From positions 1 to 64,000 of the forward strand of contig NZ_SJPO01000005.1 in assembly GCF_007859935.1 (NCBI RefSeq): DNA of 64,000 nt, read 5' to 3'. Made by a program: the position numbers and the translations under genes. This DNA is from Posidoniimonas polymericola. GTDB taxonomy: Bacteria; Planctomycetota; Planctomycetia; Pirellulales; Lacipirellulaceae. Each line of letters begins with the position of its first letter. The stretch's first letter is position 1. Below, piece by piece: positions 18,417 through 27,316 of this stretch. Under the pieces are notes generated by a model. The model was not told where the DNA came from. It saw only the letters and a list, made by a program, of their open reading frames with translations, and did not search any database.

Positions 18417-21002
18417 ATGCGGAATTCCATTCTCCCACTCACGAAGTCGGCAGTGATCGCCGCGGCCGCCCTCGCGTGCCACGCCGCCCAGGCCGTGCCC
18501 CACGAGTCGGCTCCCCCGGCGACCCCGCTGATCGCCTGCGACCCGTACTTCAGTGTGTGGTCGCCCGGGCCTGAGTTGGCGGCCGCTAACACCGAGCACT
18601 GGACCGGCAAGCCGCACCGCCTGGCGAGCATCGTGACGGTCGACAACAAGCGTTTCCGCGTGATGGGCGCCGATCCCGCTGGCGTGGCGGCCATGCCGCA
18701 GACCGGGCTTGAGGTCTCGCCGACCCAGACCCGTTACACCTTCGCTGGTGCGGGCGTCGAAGTAGAGCTGAAGTTCACCACGCCTTCGCTGCCCGAGGAC
18801 ATCGACCTGCTGTCGCGTCCGATCACGTACCTGACCTACACGGTCCACTCGACCGACGGCGCCGAGCACGACGTGGCGATCGACTTTGTCGCGTCGTCCG
18901 AGCTGAGCGTCAACAACAGCCCCGAGGAGGCCACGGCCTCGACGACCGAGGAGAATAGCCTGGCGGTCGCCGCCATGTCGGCGGTGAACCAGCGGGTGCT
19001 GCGGAGCCGCGGCGACGACATCCGCATCGACTGGGGCACGTTCTACGTCGCCGCCAAGGCCGACCAGGCCGACGTGCAGGTCGGCAAGCGGAGCGAACTG
19101 ATGAACGATCGCGACGGCGGCGGCGAGACGCAGGCCCCGGCCCGCTCGCTGGCCGGGCGGGTGTCGTTCCACCTGGACGCCGTCGGCGCCGAGCCGCAAT
19201 CGCGCTGGCTCATCGCGGCCTACGACGACCTGTACTCCATTCAGTTTATGCACCAGAATCTGCGGCCCTACTGGCGTCGCAACGGGCTGGACGCGTCGGG
19301 GCTGCTCGCTGAGGCCGCGACCGACTACGCCAGGCTGCTCAAGCGGTGCGACGCGTTCGACGAGGAGCTGACCGCCGACCTCCGGGCGGCTGGCGGCGAC
19401 GACTACGCCTACATCGGCTCGCTCGCCTTCCGCCAGTGCTTCGCGGCCGGCAAGTTCGTCGCGGACGCCAACGGGCAGCCGATTCAGTTCTGCAAAGAGA
19501 ACCACAGCAACGGCTGCATCGGCACCTCGGACGTGTTCTACCCGATGGCTCCGCAGTTCCTGCTGTTCGGCCCGACGCTCGCCAAGTCGTTCATCGCGCC
19601 GTTCATGGAGTACGCCGCCAGCGACCGCTGGACCTTCCCCTTCGCCCCGCACGACCTGGGCACCTACCCCAAAGCGAACGGCCAGGTGTACGGCGGCGGC
19701 GAGACCAGCGAAGAGAACCAGATGCCGGTCGAGGAGAGCGGCAACATGCTGATCCTGATGGCCGCCGTCGCGCAGCTCGAGGGCAACACCAGCTTCGCCG
19801 ACCGCTACTGGCCGGAGCTGACCCAATGGGCCGAGTACCTGCGTGAGGAGGGATTCGACCCCGACAACCAGCTCTGCACCGACGACTTCGCCGGCCACCT
19901 TGCCCACAACGTTAACCTGTCGGCCAAGGCAATCTGCGGCCTCGGTTCGTACGCCAAGCTGTGCGAGATGCGGGGCGACGCCCCGACCGCCAGCGAGTAC
20001 CGCAAAGTCGCCGAGGAGTTCGCCGCCCGCTGGGTCGAGGCCGCCGACGACGGCGACCACTTCCGCCTGACCTTCGACCGCCCCGGCACCTGGAGCCAGA
20101 AGTACAACCTGGTGTGGGACAAGGTGCTCGGCCTGAACCTGTTCCCCGAGGCCGTGCTCGCCAAGGAGATGGCCTACTACAAGCAGGCGCAGAACGAGTT
20201 CGGCCTGCCGCTGGACAACCGCAACACCTACACCAAGCTCGACTGGGTGCTGTGGACCGCCAGCCTGACGAACAACCGTGAGGACTTCGCCGCGTTGGTC
20301 GCTCCTGTCGTCAAGTTCCTCGACGAGACCCCCAACCGCCAGCCGATGACCGACTGGTACAAGACCGACACCGCCCGCAAGGTCGGCTTCACCGCCCGCC
20401 CGGTGGTGGGCGGCGTCTTCATGCGGATGCTGTACGACGACAAGGTTGTCGAGAAGTGGGCGTCGCGTGAGAAGGTCGACGCGGGCGACTACGCCCCGCT
20501 GCCGATCCCGCCGGTCGTAACCGAGGTGGTGCCCACCGCCGCCGACCGCGGCAAGCAGGCGCCCGAGTGGCAGTACACCTTCGACCGGCCCCGCCGCGGC
20601 TGGTTCAAGCCGGGCTTCAACGCCTCGAGCTGGAAGACCGGCGCCGCCGGCTTCGGCAGCCGCGGGACCCCCAACGCCCGCAACAACACCAACTGGACCG
20701 GCGGCGCGATCTGGATCCGCCGCGAGTTTGATGTCGACGCGTCGAAGCTGAAGAACCTGCAGCTCTACGTGCACTACGACGAGGACGCCCGCGTGTACAT
20801 CAACGGCGAGCTCGCCGCTCGGCTCGACGGCTACAGCACCGACTACGAGCTCGTGCCGATTTCCCCGGCGGCGATCGCCACGCTGAAGCCGACCGGCAAC
20901 ACGCTGGCGGTTTCGTGCCGCAACCAAAACGGCGGCCAGTACATCGACGTCGGCTTCGCCACCGTTGAGAAAGCGGGCGACAGCGTCGCCTCGAAGGAGT
21001 AG
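18417..21002 (+). CDS. Secreted GtaA/DUF4965-like protein of the glutaminase-type six-hairpin group
   Basis: A 861-residue protein with a signal peptide (AVIAAAALACHAAQAVPHES). N-terminal features (PLIACDPYFSVWSPG, EHWTGKPHRLASIVTVDNK) and the central parts (SLAFRQCFAAGKFVADANGQ, DVFYPMAPQFLLFGPTLAKS, NLSAKAICGLGSYAKLCEM) match the DUF5127-DUF4965-DUF1793 architecture. Such proteins are annotated as glutaminase A by analogy to fungal GtaA, but their setting among polysaccharide enzymes suggests a glycan-related role. The last 150 residues (SSWKTGAAGFGSRGTPN, HYDEDARVYINGELAARLDG, NGGQYIDVGF) repeat the C-terminal module of the GH2 protein at 10730, an unusual addition. The alpha/alpha toroid fold and catalytic role are inferred. 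Confidence 0.8.
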   Translation: MRNSILPLTKSAVIAAAALACHAAQAVPHESAPPATPLIACDPYFSVWSPGPELAAANTEHWTGKPHRLASIVTVDNKRFRVMGADPAGVAAMPQTGLEVSPTQTRYTFAGAGVEVELKFTTPSLPEDIDLLSRPITYLTYTVHSTDGAEHDVAIDFVASSELSVNNSPEEATASTTEENSLAVAAMSAVNQRVLRSRGDDIRIDWGTFYVAAKADQADVQVGKRSELMNDRDGGGETQAPARSLAGRVSFHLDAVGAEPQSRWLIAAYDDLYSIQFMHQNLRPYWRRNGLDASGLLAEAATDYARLLKRCDAFDEELTADLRAAGGDDYAYIGSLAFRQCFAAGKFVADANGQPIQFCKENHSNGCIGTSDVFYPMAPQFLLFGPTLAKSFIAPFMEYAASDRWTFPFAPHDLGTYPKANGQVYGGGETSEENQMPVEESGNMLILMAAVAQLEGNTSFADRYWPELTQWAEYLREEGFDPDNQLCTDDFAGHLAHNVNLSAKAICGLGSYAKLCEMRGDAPTASEYRKVAEEFAARWVEAADDGDHFRLTFDRPGTWSQKYNLVWDKVLGLNLFPEAVLAKEMAYYKQAQNEFGLPLDNRNTYTKLDWVLWTASLTNNREDFAALVAPVVKFLDETPNRQPMTDWYKTDTARKVGFTARPVVGGVFMRMLYDDKVVEKWASREKVDAGDYAPLPIPPVVTEVVPTAADRGKQAPEWQYTFDRPRRGWFKPGFNASSWKTGAAGFGSRGTPNARNNTNWTGGAIWIRREFDVDASKLKNLQLYVHYDEDARVYINGELAARLDGYSTDYELVPISPAAIATLKPTGNTLAVSCRNQNGGQYIDVGFATVEKAGDSVASKE

Positions 21003-21028
21003 ACCTAGCTAACCGCTCCACAAACAGC

Positions 21029-22582
21029 ATGCGACAGCACCACGGTGACAACTCGATCTCCCGGCGGGGGGCGCTCAAGACGCTGGCCGCGACGACGCTC
21101 GGCGCGGCCGCGGCGTCGCGCGTGTCGGCTGCCGACGGCAAGGGGTCGGTCTTGGCGGTCGACCCGACGCCCGGGCACGAGATCTCGCCGCACCTGTACA
21201 TGCAGATTATGGAGCCGCTGGGGGTTACGGACAGCTCGGTCGAGGCCTCCTGGGACCACGCCCGCAACGACTGGCGGCCCGACCTCGTCGAGGCGACCCG
21301 CCGGCTCGGGCCGGGCATGGTCCGCTGGGGCGGCATCTACACCGACTTCTACCGCTGGCGCGAGGGGGTCGGGCCACGCGACCAGCGGCCGCCGATGCAC
21401 AACCTGCAGTGGGGCGGCATCGAGTCGAATCAGGTCGGCACCGCCGAGTTCGTCGACTTCTGCAGCCGCGTCGGCGCCGACCCGCTGATGTGCGTCAACT
21501 TCGAGTCCGACGGGCGGGAGCGGTACATGACCGCCGCCGGCAAGCCCCGCAGCGGCGACGCCCGCGAGGCGGCCGACTGGGTCTCGTACTGCAACGACCC
21601 GGTCAACGCCGAACGCCGCGTCCACGGCTTCGAGCAGCCGCTAACGATCAAGCACTGGCAGATCGGCAACGAGACCTCCTACGACCGCCACGGCTTCGAC
21701 CTCGAGACCACGGCCCAGAAGACGGTCGAGTTCGCCCGGGCGATGCGCGAGCGCGACGCGTCCATCCGGCTGATCGGTTGGGGCGACAGCGGCTGGGCGC
21801 CGCGGATGGCGGAGGTCGCCGGCGAGCACCTCGACATGCTCGCCTTCCACCACATGTTCGACCCCGACGACCGCCGCGAACCGGTGCTGCGGGGCGAGCG
21901 GTACCGCCGCGACCCAACCGCGACCTGGGAGGTGCTGATGCGCGCCTGGGAGCACAACGACCACAAGATCCGCGAGGTCCGCGACAGCCTGGACGGCGCC
22001 GAAATGCCGTTGGCGATGACCGAGTGCCACTTCGCCATCCCCGGCCGCAACCGCTGCGACGTGCTGTCGACCTGGGCGGCGGGCGTTTCCTACGGGCGGA
22101 TCCTCAACAACCACCAGCGCCACGCGGACGTGCTCAAGATCGCCACCGCGGCCGACTTCTGCGGAAACCGCTGGCAGGTCAACGCCGTGATGCTGCCAAC
22201 CCCAGCCGGCTCGGGCGAAGCGTACCTGATGCCGGTGGCCCGCGTGATGCGGCTCTACAGCCACCACATCGGCACGCACACGGCCCGCGTCTCGCAGACC
22301 CCCGACGGGCTCGACGTCGTGGCGAGCAGGGCGGGCGACAAGCTGTACCTGCACGTGGTGAACTGCCAACAGACGCGGGACATCACGGCCGAGTTGGCGA
22401 TCGCCGGAGAGCGGCCCGCCCGCGCGACGGCGGTGCAGATCGTGGAGGAACCGATGGTGGAGGTCTCGCACCTCAACAGCAAGGAAGTGATGACGGAACG
22501 TCGGATAGACCTACCGAGAGATGAACCTTGGCGTTTCCCGGCCGCGTCGGTGAGTGCGGTGGAGGTGTCGCTAGCGGGCTGA
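21029..22582 (+). CDS. Tat-exported GH51-like alpha-L-arabinofuranosidase
   Basis: 517 residues beginning with a twin-arginine signal (SISRRGALKTLAATTLGAA). The fold markers VRWGGIYTDFYRWREGVGP and EFVDFCSRVGADPLMCVNFE, together with the acid/base Glu in WQIGNETSYDRHGF (about residue 215) and the nucleophile Glu in AMTECHF (about 332), fit the GH51 clan A barrel with an intact catalytic pair. A C-terminal beta domain (LDVVASRAGDKLYLHVVNCQ) follows. The expected reaction is removal of terminal alpha-L-arabinofuranose from arabinan, arabinogalactan or arabinoxylan in the periplasm or outside. It lies 26 bp after the DUF4965-like gene, implying co-transcription. A related clan A activity is possible. 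Confidence 0.8.
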   Translation: MRQHHGDNSISRRGALKTLAATTLGAAAASRVSAADGKGSVLAVDPTPGHEISPHLYMQIMEPLGVTDSSVEASWDHARNDWRPDLVEATRRLGPGMVRWGGIYTDFYRWREGVGPRDQRPPMHNLQWGGIESNQVGTAEFVDFCSRVGADPLMCVNFESDGRERYMTAAGKPRSGDAREAADWVSYCNDPVNAERRVHGFEQPLTIKHWQIGNETSYDRHGFDLETTAQKTVEFARAMRERDASIRLIGWGDSGWAPRMAEVAGEHLDMLAFHHMFDPDDRREPVLRGERYRRDPTATWEVLMRAWEHNDHKIREVRDSLDGAEMPLAMTECHFAIPGRNRCDVLSTWAAGVSYGRILNNHQRHADVLKIATAADFCGNRWQVNAVMLPTPAGSGEAYLMPVARVMRLYSHHIGTHTARVSQTPDGLDVVASRAGDKLYLHVVNCQQTRDITAELAIAGERPARATAVQIVEEPMVEVSHLNSKEVMTERRIDLPRDEPWRFPAASVSAVEVSLAG

Positions 22583-22659
22583 CCTCGGCCCGCCGGCCGC
22601 GACGCAGCCGGATTGTTTTTTTCCCTTCTGTTTCCTCTTTTCAACTGTGGACGAAGCTC

Positions 22660-23628
22660 ATGAGAATGTCATTTGTAAAACTAACGCTGTGCGGCCTGGT
22701 CGCCGCAGCGCTGACGCCGTGCGCGTCGGCGAGCACCGTCGCGCACTGGCGATTTGAAGCCGGCCCCGCCGACAGCAACATCGCGCACCTGGCCGGCGAC
22801 GACGCCGGCAACACCTACTCGGCCGACGTGCCGGACGTCTCGGGCAACGGCCACGACTTGTCGGCCTGGGTGACGGGCGGCTGCTGTGGTTTCGCCTATC
22901 GGACCGAAACCCCGGCCGGCTCCGTGCCGGCGATTGGCGCCACCAACAACTTCAGCGTGCAGAACACCGGCGGCGGCCCGGGCATGTTCACCGGCCCGAC
23001 CGGCATCGAGTCCATCACGCCGGGCGCTTTCACGATCGAGGCTTCTTTCAAGCTCGAGAACGGCGGCTACCGCACGGTTGTCGGCCGTGATTCGACCGAC
23101 GTCGTGGACGCGAACCGCGAGCTCGCCGCGGTCTACTTCCAGGCGATGCCCAACAACCAGTTCGCTGTCAAATTTGCCGACCAGGACGGCTACTTCCACG
23201 AAGCGATCTCGCCGGAAAACGCGATCATCACTTGGGATCCGGGCTCGCAAACTTCGGACGACGCGCACTGGTACAACGCCGTTGGCGTGAGCGACGGTTC
23301 GATGCTGTCGCTGTACCTGGCCGACGCTACCCTCGGCACGGGCTACCAGCTCATCACGACCACCGACCTGACCGCTAGCGGGAGCACCAACACGGCGATG
23401 GCCACCCCGGCCGGCGCCGGTGGCGACTGGATCGCCGGCAACTGGACCGTTGGTCGCGGCATGTACAACGGCGGCCACGGCGACCGCGGCTACGGCTTCA
23501 TCGATGAAGTCCGCATCAGCGACAGCGCCCTCGCCCCCAGCGAGTTCCTGTTCGCCCCCGAGCCCAGCTCGGTTTTGCTCGGACTTATTGGCGTACTCTC
23601 TTCCCTATCGGCTGCCAGGATCCGATAG
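22660..23628 (+). CDS. Short LamG-like PEP-CTERM surface protein
   Basis: ATG at 22660 gives 322 residues: signal peptide (SFVKLTLCGLVAAALTPCAS) then the same LamG-like domain as the gene at 14801. The shared pattern includes VAHWRFE, HLAGDDAGNTYSADV, CCGFAYRTETPAG, NTGGGPGMFTGPTGI and YGFIDEVRISDSAL. The domain is followed directly by FAPEPSSVLLGLIGVLSSLS, ARIR, a PEP-CTERM tail with a weakly basic end. The dockerin-like half of the paralogue is absent. It is expected to be surface-sorted and glycan-binding. The position between GH51 and GH92 genes and a strong terminator right after it suggest it closes a transcription unit. Confidence 0.84.
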   Translation: MRMSFVKLTLCGLVAAALTPCASASTVAHWRFEAGPADSNIAHLAGDDAGNTYSADVPDVSGNGHDLSAWVTGGCCGFAYRTETPAGSVPAIGATNNFSVQNTGGGPGMFTGPTGIESITPGAFTIEASFKLENGGYRTVVGRDSTDVVDANRELAAVYFQAMPNNQFAVKFADQDGYFHEAISPENAIITWDPGSQTSDDAHWYNAVGVSDGSMLSLYLADATLGTGYQLITTTDLTASGSTNTAMATPAGAGGDWIAGNWTVGRGMYNGGHGDRGYGFIDEVRISDSALAPSEFLFAPEPSSVLLGLIGVLSSLSAARIR

Positions 23629-23644
23629 TGGTGGATTGTGACCG

Positions 23645-23680
23645 GCGCCCCCGCCGCTTGCGGCGGGGGCGCTTCGTTTT
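23645..23680 (+). terminator. Rho-independent-type terminator
   Basis: A perfect 12-bp GC stem (arms 23645-23656 and 23661-23672, 4-base loop) followed by TTCGTTTT, 16 bases after the LamG gene stop. Confidence 0.75.
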
Positions 23681-23716
23681 ACGCACAGTCCACGCTCCCT
23701 GGCCCCCTCCTTCCGC

Positions 23717-26014
23717 ATGACGCCCCCCTCCCCACCCCGCGTCGTGGCCTGCCTGCTGGCGGCCCTCGCTTTGTCCCCGGCGACCCGCGCCGGAGAACCA
23801 CGCGACCTCGTGCGGCACGTCAATACGCTGCAGGGCACCAACTCACGCTTCGAGCTCACCCGCGGCAACACCTACCCGACCTGCGCGCTGCCGTTCGGCA
23901 TGCACACCTGGACGCCGCAGACCGGGCACAACGGCGACGGCTGGAAGTACCAGTACCACCGCGACCAGATCCGCGGCTTCCAGCAGGCGCACCAGTGCAG
24001 CTCGTGGAGCAACGACTACGCGGTGTTCTCGCTAATGCCGGTGGTCGGCGAACTGGTTGTCGACGAGAACGCCCGCGCGAGCCGGTTCCGCCACGACGAC
24101 GAAGTCGGCAAGCCCCACTACTACCGCGTGACGCTCGAGAACGGAGTGGAGGTCGAGATTTCGCCAACTGTCCGCGGGGCCATGCTGCGGTTCCGCTTCC
24201 CGCCCGACCAGCCGGCCCACCTGGTGCTCGACGGCTACCTCGGCCGCAGCAAGATCCGCGTCGACGACGATCAGGACCGCCTGGTCGGCTGGGTCCGCAA
24301 CGGCCGGAACCAGCCCCGCGGCTTTGTGAATCATTTCCTCGTGCAGTTCGACACGCCGGTCGAGTCGTACGGGGCGTGGCGCGGCGGCGCCAAGGGCGTG
24401 TCGCCTGGGCAGGCCGAGTCCTCTGGCAACAAGGCCGGCGCGTACGTCACCTTCGCGCCCGGCTCGGTCGTGCAGGCGAAGGTCGCGTCGTCGTACGTCA
24501 GCGCCGAGCAGGCCGCGCTGACCCTCGACCGCGAGCTCGGCCGCTACGACCAGCTCGAAGAGGTCAAAGAGGCCGCCGCCGAGGTCTGGAATCAGCACCT
24601 CGCCAAGCTGACCGTCGAGGGAGGACCGACCGAGCGGCTCGAGACCTTCTACTCGTGCTACTTCCGCGCGAGCCTGTTCCCGCGCAAGTTCTACGAGCGC
24701 GACGCCGAGGGCGAGGCCTACTACCGCAGCCCGTACGACGGCGAGGTCCACCGCGGCTACCTCTACACCGACACCGGCCTGTGGGACACGTTCCGCGCCC
24801 AGATGCCGCTCAACGCCCTGCTCTACCCGCAGATGCACGGCCGCTACATGCAGGCGCTGTTGGCGGCCCACCGGCAGTGCGGTTGGCTGCCGAGCTGGTC
24901 GTTCCCGGGCGAGGCGGGCAGCATGATCGGCAACCACGCGATCTCGCTGCTGGCCGACGCGTGGGCGAAGGGGATCCGCACGTTCGACCCGGCCGAGGCG
25001 CTGGCCGCCTACGACCACGAGTCGAGCCACAAGGGCCCCTGGGGCCCGGCCAACGGACGCGGCGGCGCCGACGTGATCGAGCGGATCGGCTACCTACCCT
25101 ACCCCGAGTTCCGCGAGGCGACCGCCAAGACCCTCGAGTACGCCTACGACGACTTCTGCGGCTACTGGCTCGCCAAACAGACCGGCGACGAGGAGCTGGC
25201 CGAGAAGTTCGCTAAGCGGATGTACAACTACCGCCACGTGTTCGACGGGCAGACCGGTTTCATGCGGGGCCGCGACGCAGAAGGCGGCTGGGCGCCCAAC
25301 TTCGACCCGATCGAGTGGGGCGGCCCCTACACCGAGGGCTCCGCCTGGCACTGGGTCTGGTCCGTGTTCCACGACCCGCACGGCCTGGGCGAGCTGCTCG
25401 GCGGCGACGACGCGTTTGTCGAGAAGCTCGACGCCGTATTCGCCGCGCCCGCCGAGTTCAAGCCGGGGACCTACGGCGCGCCGATCCACGAGATGCGTGA
25501 GATGGTCCTCGGCCAGATGGGGCAGTACGCCCACGGCAACCAGCCGATCCAGCACATGCCCTACCTGTACTGCTACGCCGGCCAGCCGTGGAAGACACAG
25601 CGGTGGGTCCGCGAGGTGATGCAGAAGCTCTACAACGCCACCGAGGACGGCTACCCGGGCGACGAGGACCAGGGGCAGACGTCGTCGTGGTTTGTGCAGA
25701 GCGCACTGGGCTTCTACTCGGTCTGCCCGGGCGTCGACCAGTACGTGCTGGGCAGCCCCGCGTTCGAGAAGGCGACCCTCCGCCTCGAGAACGGCAAGCG
25801 GTTCGTCGTCGAGGCCCCGGGCAACTCGGCGGAAAACGTCTACATCCAGGCCGCGACGCTCAACGGTGCGCCGCTCGACCGCAACTATCTGACGCACGAT
25901 GAGATTGTCCAGGGCGGCGTGCTGCGACTCGAGATGGGCCCGCAGCCGAACCTCGACCGCGGCGTCGGCGTTGACGCCCGGCCGTTCTCGGTGTCGACGG
26001 CCGATCGGCCCTAG
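23717..26014 (+). CDS. Secreted GH92 alpha-mannosidase-like glycoside hydrolase
   Basis: 765 residues with a signal peptide (RVVACLLAALALSPATRA). The start of the mature chain VNTLQGTNSRFELTRGNTYP and TCALPFGMHTWTPQTG are classic GH92 features, as are YTDTGLWDTFRAQMPL, the H-containing EGSAWHWVW, and GDEDQGQTSSWFVQSALGFY followed by SVCPG. GH92 enzymes are calcium-dependent inverting exo-alpha-mannosidases, typically cleaving alpha-1,2, 1,3 or 1,4 links of N-glycan or mannan ends. It starts 37 bp after the upstream terminator and so probably has its own promoter. Linkage specificity cannot be read from the sequence. Confidence 0.9.
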   Translation: MTPPSPPRVVACLLAALALSPATRAGEPRDLVRHVNTLQGTNSRFELTRGNTYPTCALPFGMHTWTPQTGHNGDGWKYQYHRDQIRGFQQAHQCSSWSNDYAVFSLMPVVGELVVDENARASRFRHDDEVGKPHYYRVTLENGVEVEISPTVRGAMLRFRFPPDQPAHLVLDGYLGRSKIRVDDDQDRLVGWVRNGRNQPRGFVNHFLVQFDTPVESYGAWRGGAKGVSPGQAESSGNKAGAYVTFAPGSVVQAKVASSYVSAEQAALTLDRELGRYDQLEEVKEAAAEVWNQHLAKLTVEGGPTERLETFYSCYFRASLFPRKFYERDAEGEAYYRSPYDGEVHRGYLYTDTGLWDTFRAQMPLNALLYPQMHGRYMQALLAAHRQCGWLPSWSFPGEAGSMIGNHAISLLADAWAKGIRTFDPAEALAAYDHESSHKGPWGPANGRGGADVIERIGYLPYPEFREATAKTLEYAYDDFCGYWLAKQTGDEELAEKFAKRMYNYRHVFDGQTGFMRGRDAEGGWAPNFDPIEWGGPYTEGSAWHWVWSVFHDPHGLGELLGGDDAFVEKLDAVFAAPAEFKPGTYGAPIHEMREMVLGQMGQYAHGNQPIQHMPYLYCYAGQPWKTQRWVREVMQKLYNATEDGYPGDEDQGQTSSWFVQSALGFYSVCPGVDQYVLGSPAFEKATLRLENGKRFVVEAPGNSAENVYIQAATLNGAPLDRNYLTHDEIVQGGVLRLEMGPQPNLDRGVGVDARPFSVSTADRP

Positions 26015-26136
26015 CGGTCGATGGTCCGCGCTAGTGGGGCGGAGGTCGCGGGCAAGGCCCCGGCGCCTTGCCCAGGGCGACGTCCAGCGACAAGATGGGG
26101 GGACCCTTTTGCCCCGTCTGTGTTTGAAGCCGTCGC

Positions 26137-27288
26137 ATGATCTGGATCGCTCGACTCGCCACCGCCTTTGTCGCCGCCGCCACGCTGCTGCCGCTGCTGC
26201 CGTTGGGGGCCTGGTACGTGCGGGTGTGCGACTTCCCCCGGCTGCAGCTGGCCGCCGGGGCGGTCCTGCCGCTGCTGGCGGTGACGCTGATCCCCGGCAT
26301 GGGCAACTGGTTCGGCGAGCGCGGCCTGCTGGCAACCGCGTGCCTGCTGGTCATCGCCTGGCAGACGTCGCACGTGATCCCCTACACCGGGCTGGTCCGC
26401 ACCGAGGTGGCCGCGCCGTCGGAGCAGGACTCGGACGCCAACCGGCTGCGGGTGGTGGTGGCCAACCTCGACTACGAGAACGACCAGAAGGACGCCATGC
26501 TGGCGGCGTTGCAAGCCGAGTCGCCCGACCTGCTGCTGCTGATCGAGTGCGACCAGGCGTGGCACGATGCGCTGGCGCCGCTCAAGGAACGGCTGCCCCA
26601 CGAGTGCGGCAAGGTCCAGGGCGAAGGGGTCGGGCTGATGCTGTGGTCGCGGCTCCCGCTCGAAGAAGCCGAGGTGCGGTTCCTGATCACCGAGCGGCGG
26701 CCCTCGATCCACACCCACGTGACGCTCGAATCCGGAGACCGGGTGCGTGTGGTCTGCGTGCACCCCACGCCGCCGGGCCTGCAGGACAGCACCGGTGAGG
26801 ATCGTCGCGACAGCCGCGTCCGCGATGCAGAGCTCGTGGTGGTCGCCAACGAGATGAGCCAGAGCGGCAAGGAGCCCTGCATCGTCACCGGCGACTTCAA
26901 CGATGTGGCGTGGTCGGCGACCACCCGCTTGTTCAAACGGCTCAGCGGCCTGCAGGACCCGAGGGTCGGCCGCGGGCTGTACAACACCTACCCCGCCAGG
27001 CACGCGCTGCTGCGGTTCCCGATCGACCACGTGTTCTTGTCGCCCGGCTTCGCTTTGGAAGAGCTGCGTCGCCTGAAGCTGCCGGGCTCCGACCATTTTG
27101 GCGTCGTGGCCGAGGTCTACGCCCCGGCGACTACCGACGAGCAGGTCGAGGCCACCCCGGAAGAATTCGAGCAGGCGGAAGAGATCCTCCAGGAGGGCAA
27201 GGAAGACGCCGAGGAGCGCGACATCAAGTCGGACGAGGCCGAGCAGCACACCCTGAACCGGCCCGCCGACCTACCGCGTCCCGCCTAA
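26137..27288 (+). CDS. Membrane-anchored endonuclease/exonuclease/phosphatase-family protein
   Basis: 383 residues. Three hydrophobic segments occupy the first 90 residues (IARLATAFVAAATLLPLLP, LQLAAGAVLPLLAVTLIPGM, LLATACLLVIAWQTSHVI). The EEP fold follows: LRVVVANLDYENDQKDAML, ESPDLLLLIECD, CIVTGDFNDVAWS with its metal/catalytic Asp and Asn, PIDHVFLSPGF and GSDHFGVVAEV with the final His. All key residues appear present. The C-terminal tail is strongly acidic. Relatives in bacteria are of unknown substrate; nuclease, phosphodiesterase or lipid phosphatase activity are all possible. Only 28 bp separate it from the permease gene, so the pair is likely an operon. Confidence 0.82.
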   Translation: MIWIARLATAFVAAATLLPLLPLGAWYVRVCDFPRLQLAAGAVLPLLAVTLIPGMGNWFGERGLLATACLLVIAWQTSHVIPYTGLVRTEVAAPSEQDSDANRLRVVVANLDYENDQKDAMLAALQAESPDLLLLIECDQAWHDALAPLKERLPHECGKVQGEGVGLMLWSRLPLEEAEVRFLITERRPSIHTHVTLESGDRVRVVCVHPTPPGLQDSTGEDRRDSRVRDAELVVVANEMSQSGKEPCIVTGDFNDVAWSATTRLFKRLSGLQDPRVGRGLYNTYPARHALLRFPIDHVFLSPGFALEELRRLKLPGSDHFGVVAEVYAPATTDEQVEATPEEFEQAEEILQEGKEDAEERDIKSDEAEQHTLNRPADLPRPA

Positions 27289-27316
27289 CGGCTCCCCCGC
27301 CCCGCCAGGAAGAACG

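Noticed and set aside
18354..20927. 857-codon open frame opposite the DUF4965-like gene
   Set aside because: Antisense shadow in a codon-position-3 GC-rich gene; no ribosome site or recognisable domain.
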